Assembly: GCF_001514285.1 (NCBI RefSeq)
Contig: NZ_KQ949023.1
Location: forward strand, 434,001-498,000
Length of the DNA stretch: 64,000 nucleotides
Direction: 5' to 3'
From: Streptomyces sp. DSM 15324
GTDB lineage: Bacteria > Actinomycetota > Actinomycetes > Streptomycetales > Streptomycetaceae
A model generated the notes under the pieces. That model was not told where the DNA came from. It made no database searches and saw only the letters and a list, made by a program, of their open reading frames with translations. The position numbers and the translations under genes are program-made. Positions 34,893 through 43,084 of the stretch are shown here, one piece after another; positions within the stretch are counted from its first letter, which is position 1; every line of letters starts with the position of its first letter.

Positions 34893-37471
34893 TCAAGCCC
34901 GAGCAGATCCCCCAGTTCACCGGCGACCTGGCGCAGTTGGAGCTGGACCACGCGCGTCTGAAGAAGGACGCCGGGAACGTCCGGGACACCGGCAAGGACG
35001 TCAACACCCAGTTCCAGGGCCTGTCGGCGTTCTACAAGGCACCCGAGGCCGAGCAGCTCTTCGGCACCACCAAGCCGGTGCAGGACCGGGCGGACGATTT
35101 CGCGACGGACCTGGAGACGGTGTCGTCGGCCCTGTCGTCGTATGCGACGGAGATCCGTCCCCTGGTCTCGAAGCTGCGGGAGCTGAAGACGCAGGCGACC
35201 ACGTTCGTCGCGTCGGTGAAGGACGACGACGAGTGGGAGTACGACGAGGACAAGGTCGACGAGCACAACCGGCTCCGGGACGACATCACGGCGACGGTGG
35301 CGGCGTTCTGGGCGGCGGAGCGGACCTGCCACAACAAGATCACCGGGATCTGGGGCGGGACCCAGATGGTCGCGGGGGACGGCTCCGAACGCAAGGACCA
35401 GTACGGCTTCAACGCCGCGGACCTGAAGAACGCGAAGCTTCCCTGGGGTGACCCGGTGGAGGAGAAGCACCACTGGTACGAGGTCGGCCACTGGGTGAAG
35501 TCGTTCGTGTGGGACGGCCTGATCGTGGACGGCATCTGGGGCACCATCAAGGGCCTGGGCACGCTGGTGGGCTTCGGCGGCTGGGACGCGATGGGCCAGG
35601 CATGGAAGGGCCTCGCCCAGCTCGCGACCGGCCTCGCGCTGGCCTCCATCCCCGGCGTGGGCACCGCGTTCTGGCTCATCCCCGACGACAAGCTTCCCTC
35701 CTGGATCCGTGACTCGCGGACCGCGATGAAGGAGACCGGCAAGGCGCTGGTGGCGTGGGACGAGTGGGGCAAGAACCCCGGCCGGGCGGCCGGCGCGGTC
35801 ACCTTCAACGTCCTGACGACGGTCTTCACCGGCGGCGCGGGCGGCGCCGCGGCGGGAGCGGGCAAGGCGGGCGCGGTCGCCAAGGCGCTGTCGATCGCGG
35901 GCAAGGCGGGTCGCGTGATCGACCCGATGACGTACGTCGCCAAGGGCGCGGGCGCGGGCCTGTCGAAGATCGGCGACATCGCCAAGGGGCTGAAGGGCCT
36001 CGGCAAGATCGAGATGCCCACACTGCCGGACGGCTCGGTCCACCTTCCCGACGGCCGTCTGCTGGATCCGAACGGCAACCTCGTCTCGCCCGACGGCACC
36101 ATCGACACCACGCCGGTCCCGCACGAGTCCGTACCGGCGTCGTACCAGACCCCCTCCGGGCTCCCGTCCCACTGGACGATCCAGACCCCGGACGCGACAC
36201 CCTCGTACGCGGCCCATACGGCCGACAGCGGCTCGTACGCCGGGGCGCACGCGACGAGCGACGGGATCCACGGGGGTACCCCGCACCCCACGGCGGCCAC
36301 GGGGTCGTACACCGGCGGCGTCCCCGCGACGGGCGACGGGATCCATGGCGGCATCCCGCACTCCACGGGGGCCACGGGGTCGTACACCGGCGGCCTGCAC
36401 GCCACCTCGGACGGCATCCACGGCGGCATCCCGCACAGCACGGGCGACGCGGTCTCGACGGGCGCGCACGCCGGTACGACCCCGTCGGCCTGGTACCACG
36501 ACACGGCGGCGACCGGCGCGGCACACGACGTGCCGACCACGACCCCGCACGACACCGCCCCGCACACGGGCGGCCACGACACCCCCGCCGCCCACCCGCA
36601 CGACGGCTCGCACGGCGCCGGTCACGACGGAACCGGTCACGACGGCGCGGGGCACGCGGACGACGCGGCGCACACCGGCGACCACGCGGGCGCCTGGGAC
36701 CACGTGGACGCCGGCGACGGGGGCCTGGACGCCGCCGGTCACCACGTCCCCGACACCCCTGTCGTTCCGGGCCACTCGGGCACGGACCTGCCGGGACATC
36801 CCGGGGCCGGGGAGCCGTTCGAGTACAAGCCGGTCATGTCGGCGGACGAGTTCGACAGCCTCTCCACCGACGCGGAGAAGCACGCGGCGGCCGCAGCGGA
36901 GCTGGAGCGGGGCACGAATCCCTGGCCGAGCAGCAGCGACACCGCGGGGCAGACGTACGGCGACGCATACTGGAACGACTTCCTGGACCACCTCGAACCC
37001 GAGCCGAGGGCGGCACTGCGCAAGTACAGCGACTTCTACTACACGTCCATCAACGGCCAACTACGGGCCGGCATGGGGCTCGAGGACTCCATCTCCAAGA
37101 TCGTCGACGACATGGACAAGGTCATGGGAACCCGGCCCGTGCCGGAGGACATCATGGTCGTACGCGGCACGGGAGTCGATCACCTGCCCATCCGGCACGA
37201 GATGGAAATGCAGGGCCGCGAATTCTCGGACGCCGGCTACACGTCGACGTCCCTCGGTTCGACCCCGGCGTTCGAGCACAAACCGGTGATCATGCATCTG
37301 CGCGTGCCCAAGGGCACACCCGCCCTCTGGATCGACCACATCTCCGCCAACCCCGGAGAGCGGGAACTGCTGCTCGCCAAGGGTACGACGTACAAGGTGA
37401 CGCGCGTCTTCTTGGACGAGGCCGGGAAGTGGCAGGTCTACGGCGAGGTGCTGCCGAGGGCGACGCCGTAG
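34889..37471 (+). CDS. Type VII polymorphic toxin with C-terminal ADP-ribosyltransferase domain
   Basis: Protein of 860 aa. Residues 1-140 are helical and ESX-substrate-like. Residues 225-330 are hydrophobic and Gly/Ala-rich. Residues about 448-522 hold three 24-25 residue repeats ([18 protein letters not shown]). Residues 550-615 are His/Asp-rich. The C-terminal domain from about 645 has an R-S-E type ADP-ribosyltransferase pattern: Arg in DIMVVRGTG (about 755), the STS strand in GYTSTSLG, and the ExE turn in [16 protein letters not shown] (about 822-824). Such domains transfer ADP-ribose from NAD to a protein target. GTG start at 34889 overlaps the upstream stop. Genes downstream may give immunity. 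Confidence 0.85.
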   Translation: MIKPEQIPQFTGDLAQLELDHARLKKDAGNVRDTGKDVNTQFQGLSAFYKAPEAEQLFGTTKPVQDRADDFATDLETVSSALSSYATEIRPLVSKLRELKTQATTFVASVKDDDEWEYDEDKVDEHNRLRDDITATVAAFWAAERTCHNKITGIWGGTQMVAGDGSERKDQYGFNAADLKNAKLPWGDPVEEKHHWYEVGHWVKSFVWDGLIVDGIWGTIKGLGTLVGFGGWDAMGQAWKGLAQLATGLALASIPGVGTAFWLIPDDKLPSWIRDSRTAMKETGKALVAWDEWGKNPGRAAGAVTFNVLTTVFTGGAGGAAAGAGKAGAVAKALSIAGKAGRVIDPMTYVAKGAGAGLSKIGDIAKGLKGLGKIEMPTLPDGSVHLPDGRLLDPNGNLVSPDGTIDTTPVPHESVPASYQTPSGLPSHWTIQTPDATPSYAAHTADSGSYAGAHATSDGIHGGTPHPTAATGSYTGGVPATGDGIHGGIPHSTGATGSYTGGLHATSDGIHGGIPHSTGDAVSTGAHAGTTPSAWYHDTAATGAAHDVPTTTPHDTAPHTGGHDTPAAHPHDGSHGAGHDGTGHDGAGHADDAAHTGDHAGAWDHVDAGDGGLDAAGHHVPDTPVVPGHSGTDLPGHPGAGEPFEYKPVMSADEFDSLSTDAEKHAAAAAELERGTNPWPSSSDTAGQTYGDAYWNDFLDHLEPEPRAALRKYSDFYYTSINGQLRAGMGLEDSISKIVDDMDKVMGTRPVPEDIMVVRGTGVDHLPIRHEMEMQGREFSDAGYTSTSLGSTPAFEHKPVIMHLRVPKGTPALWIDHISANPGERELLLAKGTTYKVTRVFLDEAGKWQVYGEVLPRATP
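36233..36452 (+). repeat. Three 72-75 bp tandem repeats in the toxin gene
   Basis: Units start at 36233, 36305 and about 36380, each encoding SY-x-GG...GIHGG-x-PH and remaining in frame. They form the linker before the catalytic domain. Confidence 0.8.
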
Positions 37472-37513
37472 CCTTCCTCCTGGACGACCAAGACATTGAG
37501 GAATGTGGATTTC

Positions 37514-37921
37514 ATGAGCAGTGAGCAGCAGCCTGCCCCCTCTCGCTTCGAGGAGGACATGCACTTCACGGAGCAGCCGGGCGGTCCGGCGCGCTACCGG
37601 GACTGGACCGAGAAGCCGGTGCGGTACTTCACGGTCGTGGACAAGGAGAGCGGCGCGGTCCTCGGGTACCTCTGGGCCGGTGACGAGGACGACGCCGCCG
37701 CCTTCGAACCGCGACGGGCCGGGGGGCCGCGAGCGGTGAACGAGAGCGGCTTCTGGATCCGTCGACTGCGCAGCGCCAAGGAGCGGGGGCTGCTGCCGTC
37801 CCAGGCACTCGCCGAGTTGGCGGCCGACCCGGAGCCCGCCGGCAGGGGCCGCGTCCTGCCGGACTCCCTCACCGACGCGCCCAACGCCGCCGCGGTCGAC
37901 GCCCTGGCCAAGGGTGACTAG
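37514..37921 (+). CDS. Candidate immunity protein, one copy of a repeated about 135-aa domain
   Basis: Cytosolic protein of 135 aa. Start ATG 37514 (MSSEQQPAPSRFEEDMHF), 42 nt after the toxin gene; GAGGA lies 12 nt upstream. Core segments are RYFTVVDKESGAVLGYLWAGDEDDAAAF, LPSQALAELAADPE and GRVLPDSLTDAPNAAAV. The next gene contains two more copies of the same domain. No enzymatic motif is seen. Position straight after an ADP-ribosyltransferase toxin makes immunity the most likely role, but this is inferred. Confidence 0.65.
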   Translation: MSSEQQPAPSRFEEDMHFTEQPGGPARYRDWTEKPVRYFTVVDKESGAVLGYLWAGDEDDAAAFEPRRAGGPRAVNESGFWIRRLRSAKERGLLPSQALAELAADPEPAGRGRVLPDSLTDAPNAAAVDALAKGD

Positions 37922-39398
37922 CGAACAACCTCGTGTGAACCCGCGCTTGGCCGAGGACCTGCCGTTCACCGAGGTGGACGCCGCTCCGAGGTACAACCGG
38001 CAGACCGGTGGGCCGGTGACGCACCTGAGCGTCGCCGACAGGACGGGCACGGTGATCGGGTACGTGTGGGCGAACGACACGGACGACGCCGCCGGTTGGG
38101 TGGTGCCGCCCGGACTCCCGTCCGCCGCCGTCAACGCCGGTGGACCATGGGTGCGGGCTCTGCGCGACGGCAAGGCACGGGATCTCGCGCCGACCGCTCT
38201 GCTGGCGGAGCTGGCGCGAGGCGCCGAGGACGGCGAGCACAGCCACGTCGTGCCGGACTCTCTCACCGAGGCCCCGTCCCTCGTTGCGCTGAAGGAGCGG
38301 GCCGCGGTGGCCGAACCCGTGCCGGTCAACCCCCGCTTCGACGACGACATGCATCTCCACCTCGTCGCGCCGGGGCCGCCGCGGTACCGGACCGGGACGG
38401 ACGGGCCCGTGCGGTACATCACGGTGGTCGACAAGCAGGGTGGCGCGGTCCTCGGCCATGTGTGGGCGAGCGACGAGGACGACGCCGCCGCATGGAAACC
38501 CCGGCAGGCGGCCGGAAACCGGGCGCTTGCCGAGGGCGGTCACTGGCACGCCCGTCTGGAGGAGGCCAAGGGGCGGGGCGTTCCGCCGTCCCAGGCCCTC
38601 GCGGAGATGCTGTCCCGCCCGGAGGGCAACCGCGGCCGGGTCCTGCCGGGTTCGCTCGCCGATGCCCCGAACGCGAACGCCGTCACGTCCCTCGCCGAGG
38701 GCGGCCCGGACCCACGGGTGAGCGCCCCCGCGGCCCCCGAACGACCCACGGAGAATCCCCACCCCATGACCACCCCGCCCCCCGGCAACCCCTACGCCAC
38801 CCCCGCCCCCCAGGCCGTCCCCAACCCGTATGCGCAGCCGGGCGGTCACCTGCAGCCGGGCGGTCACCCGCAGCCGGGCGGTCACCCGCAGCCGGGCGGT
38901 CACCCGCACGCGGGCGGTGTGCCGCAGCAGGCCGGGCCGTACGGGTATCCGGCCCCGCACGGCGGGCAGGGCTACGCCGCCTACCCGGGGCACCCCCAAC
39001 CTCCCGCCCCCACCTGCATGTTCTGCGCGGGCGCCCCCGCCGTGCACGTCACCTTCCGGGCCCATCGCGGGCTCCTGATCCTGATGACCTTCGGGAAGCA
39101 GAGCGGGATGATGTGTGCGACCTGCGGGATCGCGGTGTACCGGGAGTTGACCACGCGGACGTTGTGGCAGGGGTGGTGGAGCCCGTTCTCGCTGTTCCTG
39201 TTCACGCCGTTCACGCTCGTCCACAACCTCGTCGTCGCCCGCAAGGTGAAGAAGCTGCAGGCCCCGGCGCCCGGGCAGCACGGGCCCCAGGTCGACCCCG
39301 GAGTGCCCGTCCACCGGCGGCCGTTGGCGTATGTCGCGTTCGTCCCGGTGCTCTGGGTGCTGTTCATGATCGTGACGGGTCTGACGCAGGGCTCCTGA
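37914..39398 (+). CDS. Two immunity-like domains fused to a Pro/Gly-rich linker, zinc ribbon and membrane tail
   Basis: Protein of 494 aa starting at GTG 37914 and overlapping the previous gene by 8 nt. Residues 1-130 and 138-265 are two copies of the domain in 37514-37921 (GTVIGYVWANDTDDAAGW; GGAVLGHVWASDEDDAAAW). A linker with PGGHPQ repeats (about 308-335) follows. Then CMFC...CATC, a likely zinc ribbon, and three hydrophobic stretches (LLILMTFG, WSPFSLFLFTPFTLVHNLVV, LAYVAFVPVLWVLFMIVTG) anchor it. An internal ATG at 38766 with GGAG 12 nt upstream could give the membrane part alone. Function is unknown; membrane-tethered immunity is one idea. Confidence 0.65.
   Translation: MTSEQPRVNPRLAEDLPFTEVDAAPRYNRQTGGPVTHLSVADRTGTVIGYVWANDTDDAAGWVVPPGLPSAAVNAGGPWVRALRDGKARDLAPTALLAELARGAEDGEHSHVVPDSLTEAPSLVALKERAAVAEPVPVNPRFDDDMHLHLVAPGPPRYRTGTDGPVRYITVVDKQGGAVLGHVWASDEDDAAAWKPRQAAGNRALAEGGHWHARLEEAKGRGVPPSQALAEMLSRPEGNRGRVLPGSLADAPNANAVTSLAEGGPDPRVSAPAAPERPTENPHPMTTPPPGNPYATPAPQAVPNPYAQPGGHLQPGGHPQPGGHPQPGGHPHAGGVPQQAGPYGYPAPHGGQGYAAYPGHPQPPAPTCMFCAGAPAVHVTFRAHRGLLILMTFGKQSGMMCATCGIAVYRELTTRTLWQGWWSPFSLFLFTPFTLVHNLVVARKVKKLQAPAPGQHGPQVDPGVPVHRRPLAYVAFVPVLWVLFMIVTGLTQGS
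38835..38924 (+). repeat. 18-bp tandem repeats (CAGCCGGGCGGTCACCCG)
   Basis: Four copies at 38835, 38853, 38871 and 38889 plus a degenerate fifth, encoding QPGGHP repeats. Copy-number changes stay in frame. Confidence 0.85.
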
Positions 39399-39531
39399 CG
39401 GGGACCGCCGGGGCATACGACCCGCACCCCGGGTGTACGCCCCCGCCTCCCGTGCCTTATGTTGCACGGGCAAAGTAAGGGGGAATTTGCATGCTGCACC
39501 ACGGGCACGACCCGAGGCGCGCGCCGTGACG

Positions 39532-39975
39532 ATGAGTCTCGCCGAGATCGAGGCCGTCGCGTGCGCCGCGCACGCCGGGCAGACGGACAAGGCAGGGCGG
39601 CCGTACACCGAGCATCTGCGGGCCGTCGCCGAGGGCGTCCGCGCCCGGGGCGGCGGTGCGGAGCTGATCGCCGCGGGCTGGTTGCACGACGCCGTCGAGG
39701 ACCGGGCGCTGAGCGAGGAGTGGCTGCACGAGGCCGACCTCGACGCACGCACCAAGGACGTCGTCCTCGCCGTGACCAAGCGGGCGGGCGAACCGCCCGA
39801 GGCCTACGCGCGGCGGATCCTGGCCACGCCCGGCGCCCGGCTCGTCAAGGCGGCCGACCTCGCGCACAACGCCGACCCGGACCGTCTCGCCGTTCTCGAC
39901 GAGGCGACCCGCGCCCGGCTGGAGCGGAAGTACAGCGCCATGAGGCAGTACCTCGGCCTCACCCCGCACGACTGA
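39532..39975 (+). CDS. HD-domain phosphohydrolase, RelA/SpoT hydrolase-like
   Basis: Small single-domain HD protein of about 147 aa. ACAAHAGQTDKAGRPYTEHL, AGWLHDAVED (the HD pair) and LVKAADLAHNADPD (distal Asp) follow the ppGpp-hydrolase/MESH1 pattern. There is no synthetase or TGS domain. It may hydrolyse (p)ppGpp or a related nucleotide; substrate inferred. ATG 39532 or GTG 39526 (VTMSLAEIE) can start it; the ribosome site is weak (GAGG 9 nt before the GTG). It separates the toxin block from the secretion-machine genes. Confidence 0.8.
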   Translation: MSLAEIEAVACAAHAGQTDKAGRPYTEHLRAVAEGVRARGGGAELIAAGWLHDAVEDRALSEEWLHEADLDARTKDVVLAVTKRAGEPPEAYARRILATPGARLVKAADLAHNADPDRLAVLDEATRARLERKYSAMRQYLGLTPHD

Positions 39976-40012
39976 CGGCACACCACAGAAGCTACGCACA
40001 GGACGACGACGA

Positions 40013-40315
40013 ATGGCACGGGACTACGACAGCCAACTCCTCGAGTCGGTGGCGGTGCGGCGGCGCCGGATGCGTGACGCGCTGCTGTTCGGCGCGCAGC
40101 GCGGCCGGCGCACGCTGGACGAACGGCTCGGCAAGGTGTTCGCGGGCATAGCGATCGCGGCCGTGCTCTGCGCCGGCTGCGTCGGCTGGTCCTTCCTGCA
40201 GGCCACGCTGGCCAAGCAGAAGGCCGAGCAGGAGAAGCAGCAACAGCGGCAGGAGCAGCTCTACGATCCCGCGAGCAGCAGCCCGTCCACAGGCGCGAGT
40301 GGGGAGAAGCGGTGA
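40013..40315 (+). CDS. Small single-pass membrane protein of the ESX locus
   Basis: Protein of 100 aa. A basic N-terminal region (SVAVRRRRMRDALLFGAQRGRRTLDERL) precedes one membrane helix (VFAGIAIAAVLCAGCVGWSFL) and a Gln/Lys-rich coiled tail. ATG 40013 has AGGA 9 nt upstream. It is the first gene of the machinery block that continues with eccD. No known Ecc family match is recognised; it might stand in for a small accessory subunit. Confidence 0.65.
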   Translation: MARDYDSQLLESVAVRRRRMRDALLFGAQRGRRTLDERLGKVFAGIAIAAVLCAGCVGWSFLQATLAKQKAEQEKQQQRQEQLYDPASSSPSTGASGEKR

Positions 40316-40326
40316 AGAGGACGAGC

Positions 40327-40398
40327 ATGGGTGTCGGATGCACGGCACATCGGCCGGATGGCCGGAAAGACGCGATGATAGGTTCCGGTGAGTGGTGA
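40327..40398 (+). CDS. Small upstream ORF coupled to eccD
   Basis: 23-codon ORF (MGVGCTAHRPDGRKDAMIGS...) with an excellent ribosome site (GAGGA, 5-nt spacing). It starts 11 nt after the previous gene and its TGA overlaps the eccD GTG in a GTGA. eccD itself has no good Shine-Dalgarno, so translation of this ORF may deliver ribosomes to eccD. The peptide has no recognised function. Confidence 0.45.
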   Translation: MGVGCTAHRPDGRKDAMIGSGEW

Positions 40399-41747
40399 GC
40401 ACTGCGACGACGTCTCGGACCCAACTCAGCCGTATCACCCTGATCGGTGAACGGCGGCGCGCCGACCTCGTACTTCCGTCGGACACGCCCATCGGCCAAC
40501 TGCTCCCCGACATACTGCGGTTGCTCGACGACCGGGTCGCGTCCCGGCCGACCACCCGCCAACTGGTCACCTCCGACGGCTCGGTGCTGCCGAACGACGC
40601 CACGCTGTCCTCGGCCCAGGTCGCCGACGGCGCCGTGCTCCAGCTCGTCCGGGCGCACGCCGCGCCCCCCGCGCCCGTCGTGCACGACGTCACCGACCTC
40701 GTCGCCGACGATCTCGACCTGCACGCCTGGCGCTGGCGCCCGGCCGCCCGCCGGGTCAGCGCCGGGGTCGCCACCGTCGTCTTCGCCGTGGCCGCCGCCG
40801 TCCTGGCCCGGCGCGAGTTCGCACCGGCGTCCGTCGCCACCGCGCTCGCCGTCACCACCGCGGTGTTCCTGCTGGCCGGCGCCGCCGTCGCGAAGATCGG
40901 CGACGGCAACCGGGGCCTGGCGACCGCGCTGCTGGCCGCCTCCGGCGGACTCGGCCTGCTCACCGCGTGGACCGCGGCCGACGCCCACGACTGGTCCGGC
41001 GAGGCCCGCCTCGCCGGTGTCGTCGCCGCGGCCGTCCTCACCCTGGTGCTGCTCGCCTACTTCTCGCCGCTCGGCCGGGGCGGGCTCATCGGCGCCGGGG
41101 CGGCCGTCGGCATGGCCGCCGTGTGGGAGGCCGTCGCCGCCGTACAGGACCGTCCGGACCGGCTCGGCGCCGTGATGACCGTGTTCTCCGTGGTGCTGCT
41201 CGGGCTGCTGCCCCGGCTCGCGCTGATGGCCTCCGGGCTCACCGGACTGGACGACAAGCGGTCCTCGGGGGTGTCGGTGAGCCGGCACCAGGTCTCCAAC
41301 GCGCTCGCCGCGACCCACCGCGGCCTGGCGCTCGCCACCGTCGTCACGGCCGCCTCGGCCGCCGCCGGCGGCTGGCTGCTGACCACCGCCGACCGGCCGA
41401 GCGTCTGGACGGTGACCCTGGCCTCGCTCACCGCCGTGGTGCTGCTGTCCCGGGCCCGGGCCTTCCCGCTGGCCGCGGAGGTCGTGGCGCTGTTCACGGC
41501 GGCCGGCGTCCTCGTCGTACGGCTCGCCGTGCTCTGGCTGGACCACGCCGGCGGCGCCGGCGCGCTGGCCCTGCTGGGGGCCGCCGCGCTGCTGCCGCTG
41601 CTGGTCCTCGCGATCGAACCGCCCGAGCACGTCCGGATCCGGCTGCGGCGACTGGCCGATCTCGTCGAGTCCCTCGGGGTGATCGGTCTGTTCCCGCTGG
41701 CCGTCGGGGTGTTCGGCATCTACGGGCAACTGCTCGACAAGTTCTGA
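40395..41747 (+). CDS. eccD: Type VII secretion integral membrane protein EccD
   Basis: Channel component of the ESX machine, 450 aa. An N-terminal ubiquitin-like YukD domain (residues 1-95: ITLIGERRRADLVLPSDTPIGQLLPD, VLQLVRAH) is followed by about eleven membrane helices, the EccD plan. GTG 40395 or the adjacent GTG 40392 starts it; the first overlaps the stop of a small ORF. It stands 20 nt before the MinD-like ATPase gene in one operon. Confidence 0.92.
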   Translation: MSTATTSRTQLSRITLIGERRRADLVLPSDTPIGQLLPDILRLLDDRVASRPTTRQLVTSDGSVLPNDATLSSAQVADGAVLQLVRAHAAPPAPVVHDVTDLVADDLDLHAWRWRPAARRVSAGVATVVFAVAAAVLARREFAPASVATALAVTTAVFLLAGAAVAKIGDGNRGLATALLAASGGLGLLTAWTAADAHDWSGEARLAGVVAAAVLTLVLLAYFSPLGRGGLIGAGAAVGMAAVWEAVAAVQDRPDRLGAVMTVFSVVLLGLLPRLALMASGLTGLDDKRSSGVSVSRHQVSNALAATHRGLALATVVTAASAAAGGWLLTTADRPSVWTVTLASLTAVVLLSRARAFPLAAEVVALFTAAGVLVVRLAVLWLDHAGGAGALALLGAAALLPLLVLAIEPPEHVRIRLRRLADLVESLGVIGLFPLAVGVFGIYGQLLDKF

Positions 41748-41766
41748 GGTCTGGGAGAAGGGCGAC

Positions 41767-43026
41767 ATGCCGAGCGGTGAGAACTGGCAGAACGACGTGC
41801 TGCGCGACCTGAGGGGCGGCGGACCGGGGGGTCCCGGGCCCGGCGTACCCGCGCAGCAGCCCGCGGCGGACAGCGCCCGGGCACCCGGCCCGCAGGCCGA
41901 GAACCCGGGCTACGGCTACCCGCCCCAGCAGTCCCAGCAGTCCCAGCAGCATCAACCGCAGCCCGCCTACGGCTATCCCCCCCAGCACCAGCACCAGCAC
42001 CAGCACCAGCAGCCGCAGCCGTACCCGGAGCAGCCCTCGCAGCAGCAGCCGCAGCCGTACGCCGAACAGCCCGCCCCCGCCCCCCAGCGCACCCCCCGCC
42101 GCGCCGCCCCCGACACCCGCCCCGTCGTCGACAAGCGGCTCGCCGCCACCGGGCTCAAGCCGCGGCACGGCGAGCCCTTCGCCGCCCGCGCCCTGCGCGC
42201 CGTACGCCGGACCGTCTCGTCCTCCGCCGCGCGCGAGGTCGCCGAGACCACCGCGACCGCCGAGACGCTCCAGCGGACGGTCACCACCGGCCGCCAGATC
42301 GCCGTGACCTCCATCCGCGGCGGCTCCGGCAAGACCACCGTCGCCGCGCTGCTGGGCGCGACCTACGCCCACTACCGCCAGGACCCGGTGCTCCTCGTCG
42401 AGGCGGACCCGGCGCTCGGCTCGCTGCCGCTCAGGCTCGGCGCGGAGAGCCTGCGCTGGACCACCGGCGACCTCGCCGCCCTGGTCGAGCCGCAGATGTC
42501 GCTGCTCGACATCACCGGCTACCTCGTCCAGCTCCCGGAGAACGCCTGGCTGCTGCCCGGCAGCCAGGGTCAGGTGGGCGCGATGCTCGACACCCGCGGC
42601 TACGAGCGGGTCATGGTGTCGCTGCGCCGCTACTTCGGGGTGACCGTCGTCGACTGCGAGACGCTGCCCGCCGAGGTGGCCCGTACCGCGCTGTCCGCCG
42701 CGCAGGCCCGGGTGCTCACCGCGCCCGCCACCCTGGAGGGCGTCGCCAGCACCCGCTCGGTGCTGGAGTGGATGCGCGGACTGCCCCGCGACATCACCAC
42801 CACGACCGTCGTCGTCCTCACCGAGACGTCCCCGCACCCCGGCCTCGACCTGGACAAGGCCGCCGAGCAGCTCAAGGCGACCGGGGCGAGCGTCCGCGTC
42901 CTGCCGTACGACCGCCATCTCGCGGCCGGCGGCGCCATCCGCACCGATCTGCTCGCCCGCCCGACCCGGCAGGCCGTCACCCGGCTGGCCGCCGAGGTCT
43001 TCGAACTGTCCCAGAAGCGCCGTTGA
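41767..43026 (+). CDS. MinD/ParA-like ATPase of the ESX locus (EspI-like)
   Basis: Protein of 419 aa. Residues 1-115 are a Pro/Gln/His-rich disordered region (PPQHQHQHQHQQPQPYPEQP). From about residue 175 there is a SIMIBI ATPase fold: deviant Walker A SIRGGSGKTT at 180-189, LLVEADPALGSLPLRLG, and TVVDCETLP as Walker B. The combination of Pro-rich N-terminus and MinD-like domain is that of mycobacterial EspI, thought to couple ESX activity to ATP state. ATG 41767 has GGGAGAAGG upstream. Confidence 0.85.
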   Translation: MPSGENWQNDVLRDLRGGGPGGPGPGVPAQQPAADSARAPGPQAENPGYGYPPQQSQQSQQHQPQPAYGYPPQHQHQHQHQQPQPYPEQPSQQQPQPYAEQPAPAPQRTPRRAAPDTRPVVDKRLAATGLKPRHGEPFAARALRAVRRTVSSSAAREVAETTATAETLQRTVTTGRQIAVTSIRGGSGKTTVAALLGATYAHYRQDPVLLVEADPALGSLPLRLGAESLRWTTGDLAALVEPQMSLLDITGYLVQLPENAWLLPGSQGQVGAMLDTRGYERVMVSLRRYFGVTVVDCETLPAEVARTALSAAQARVLTAPATLEGVASTRSVLEWMRGLPRDITTTTVVVLTETSPHPGLDLDKAAEQLKATGASVRVLPYDRHLAAGGAIRTDLLARPTRQAVTRLAAEVFELSQKRR

Positions 43027-43084
43027 CCTCCCTCGACCGGACCCCTCGAAAGGCCCCCTCGCAGGGAACCCCGAAGGACAGACG

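Noticed and set aside
38766..39398. Separate gene starting at ATG 38766
   Set aside because: Frame is continuous with 37914 and the ribosome site is distant; kept only as an internal-start possibility.
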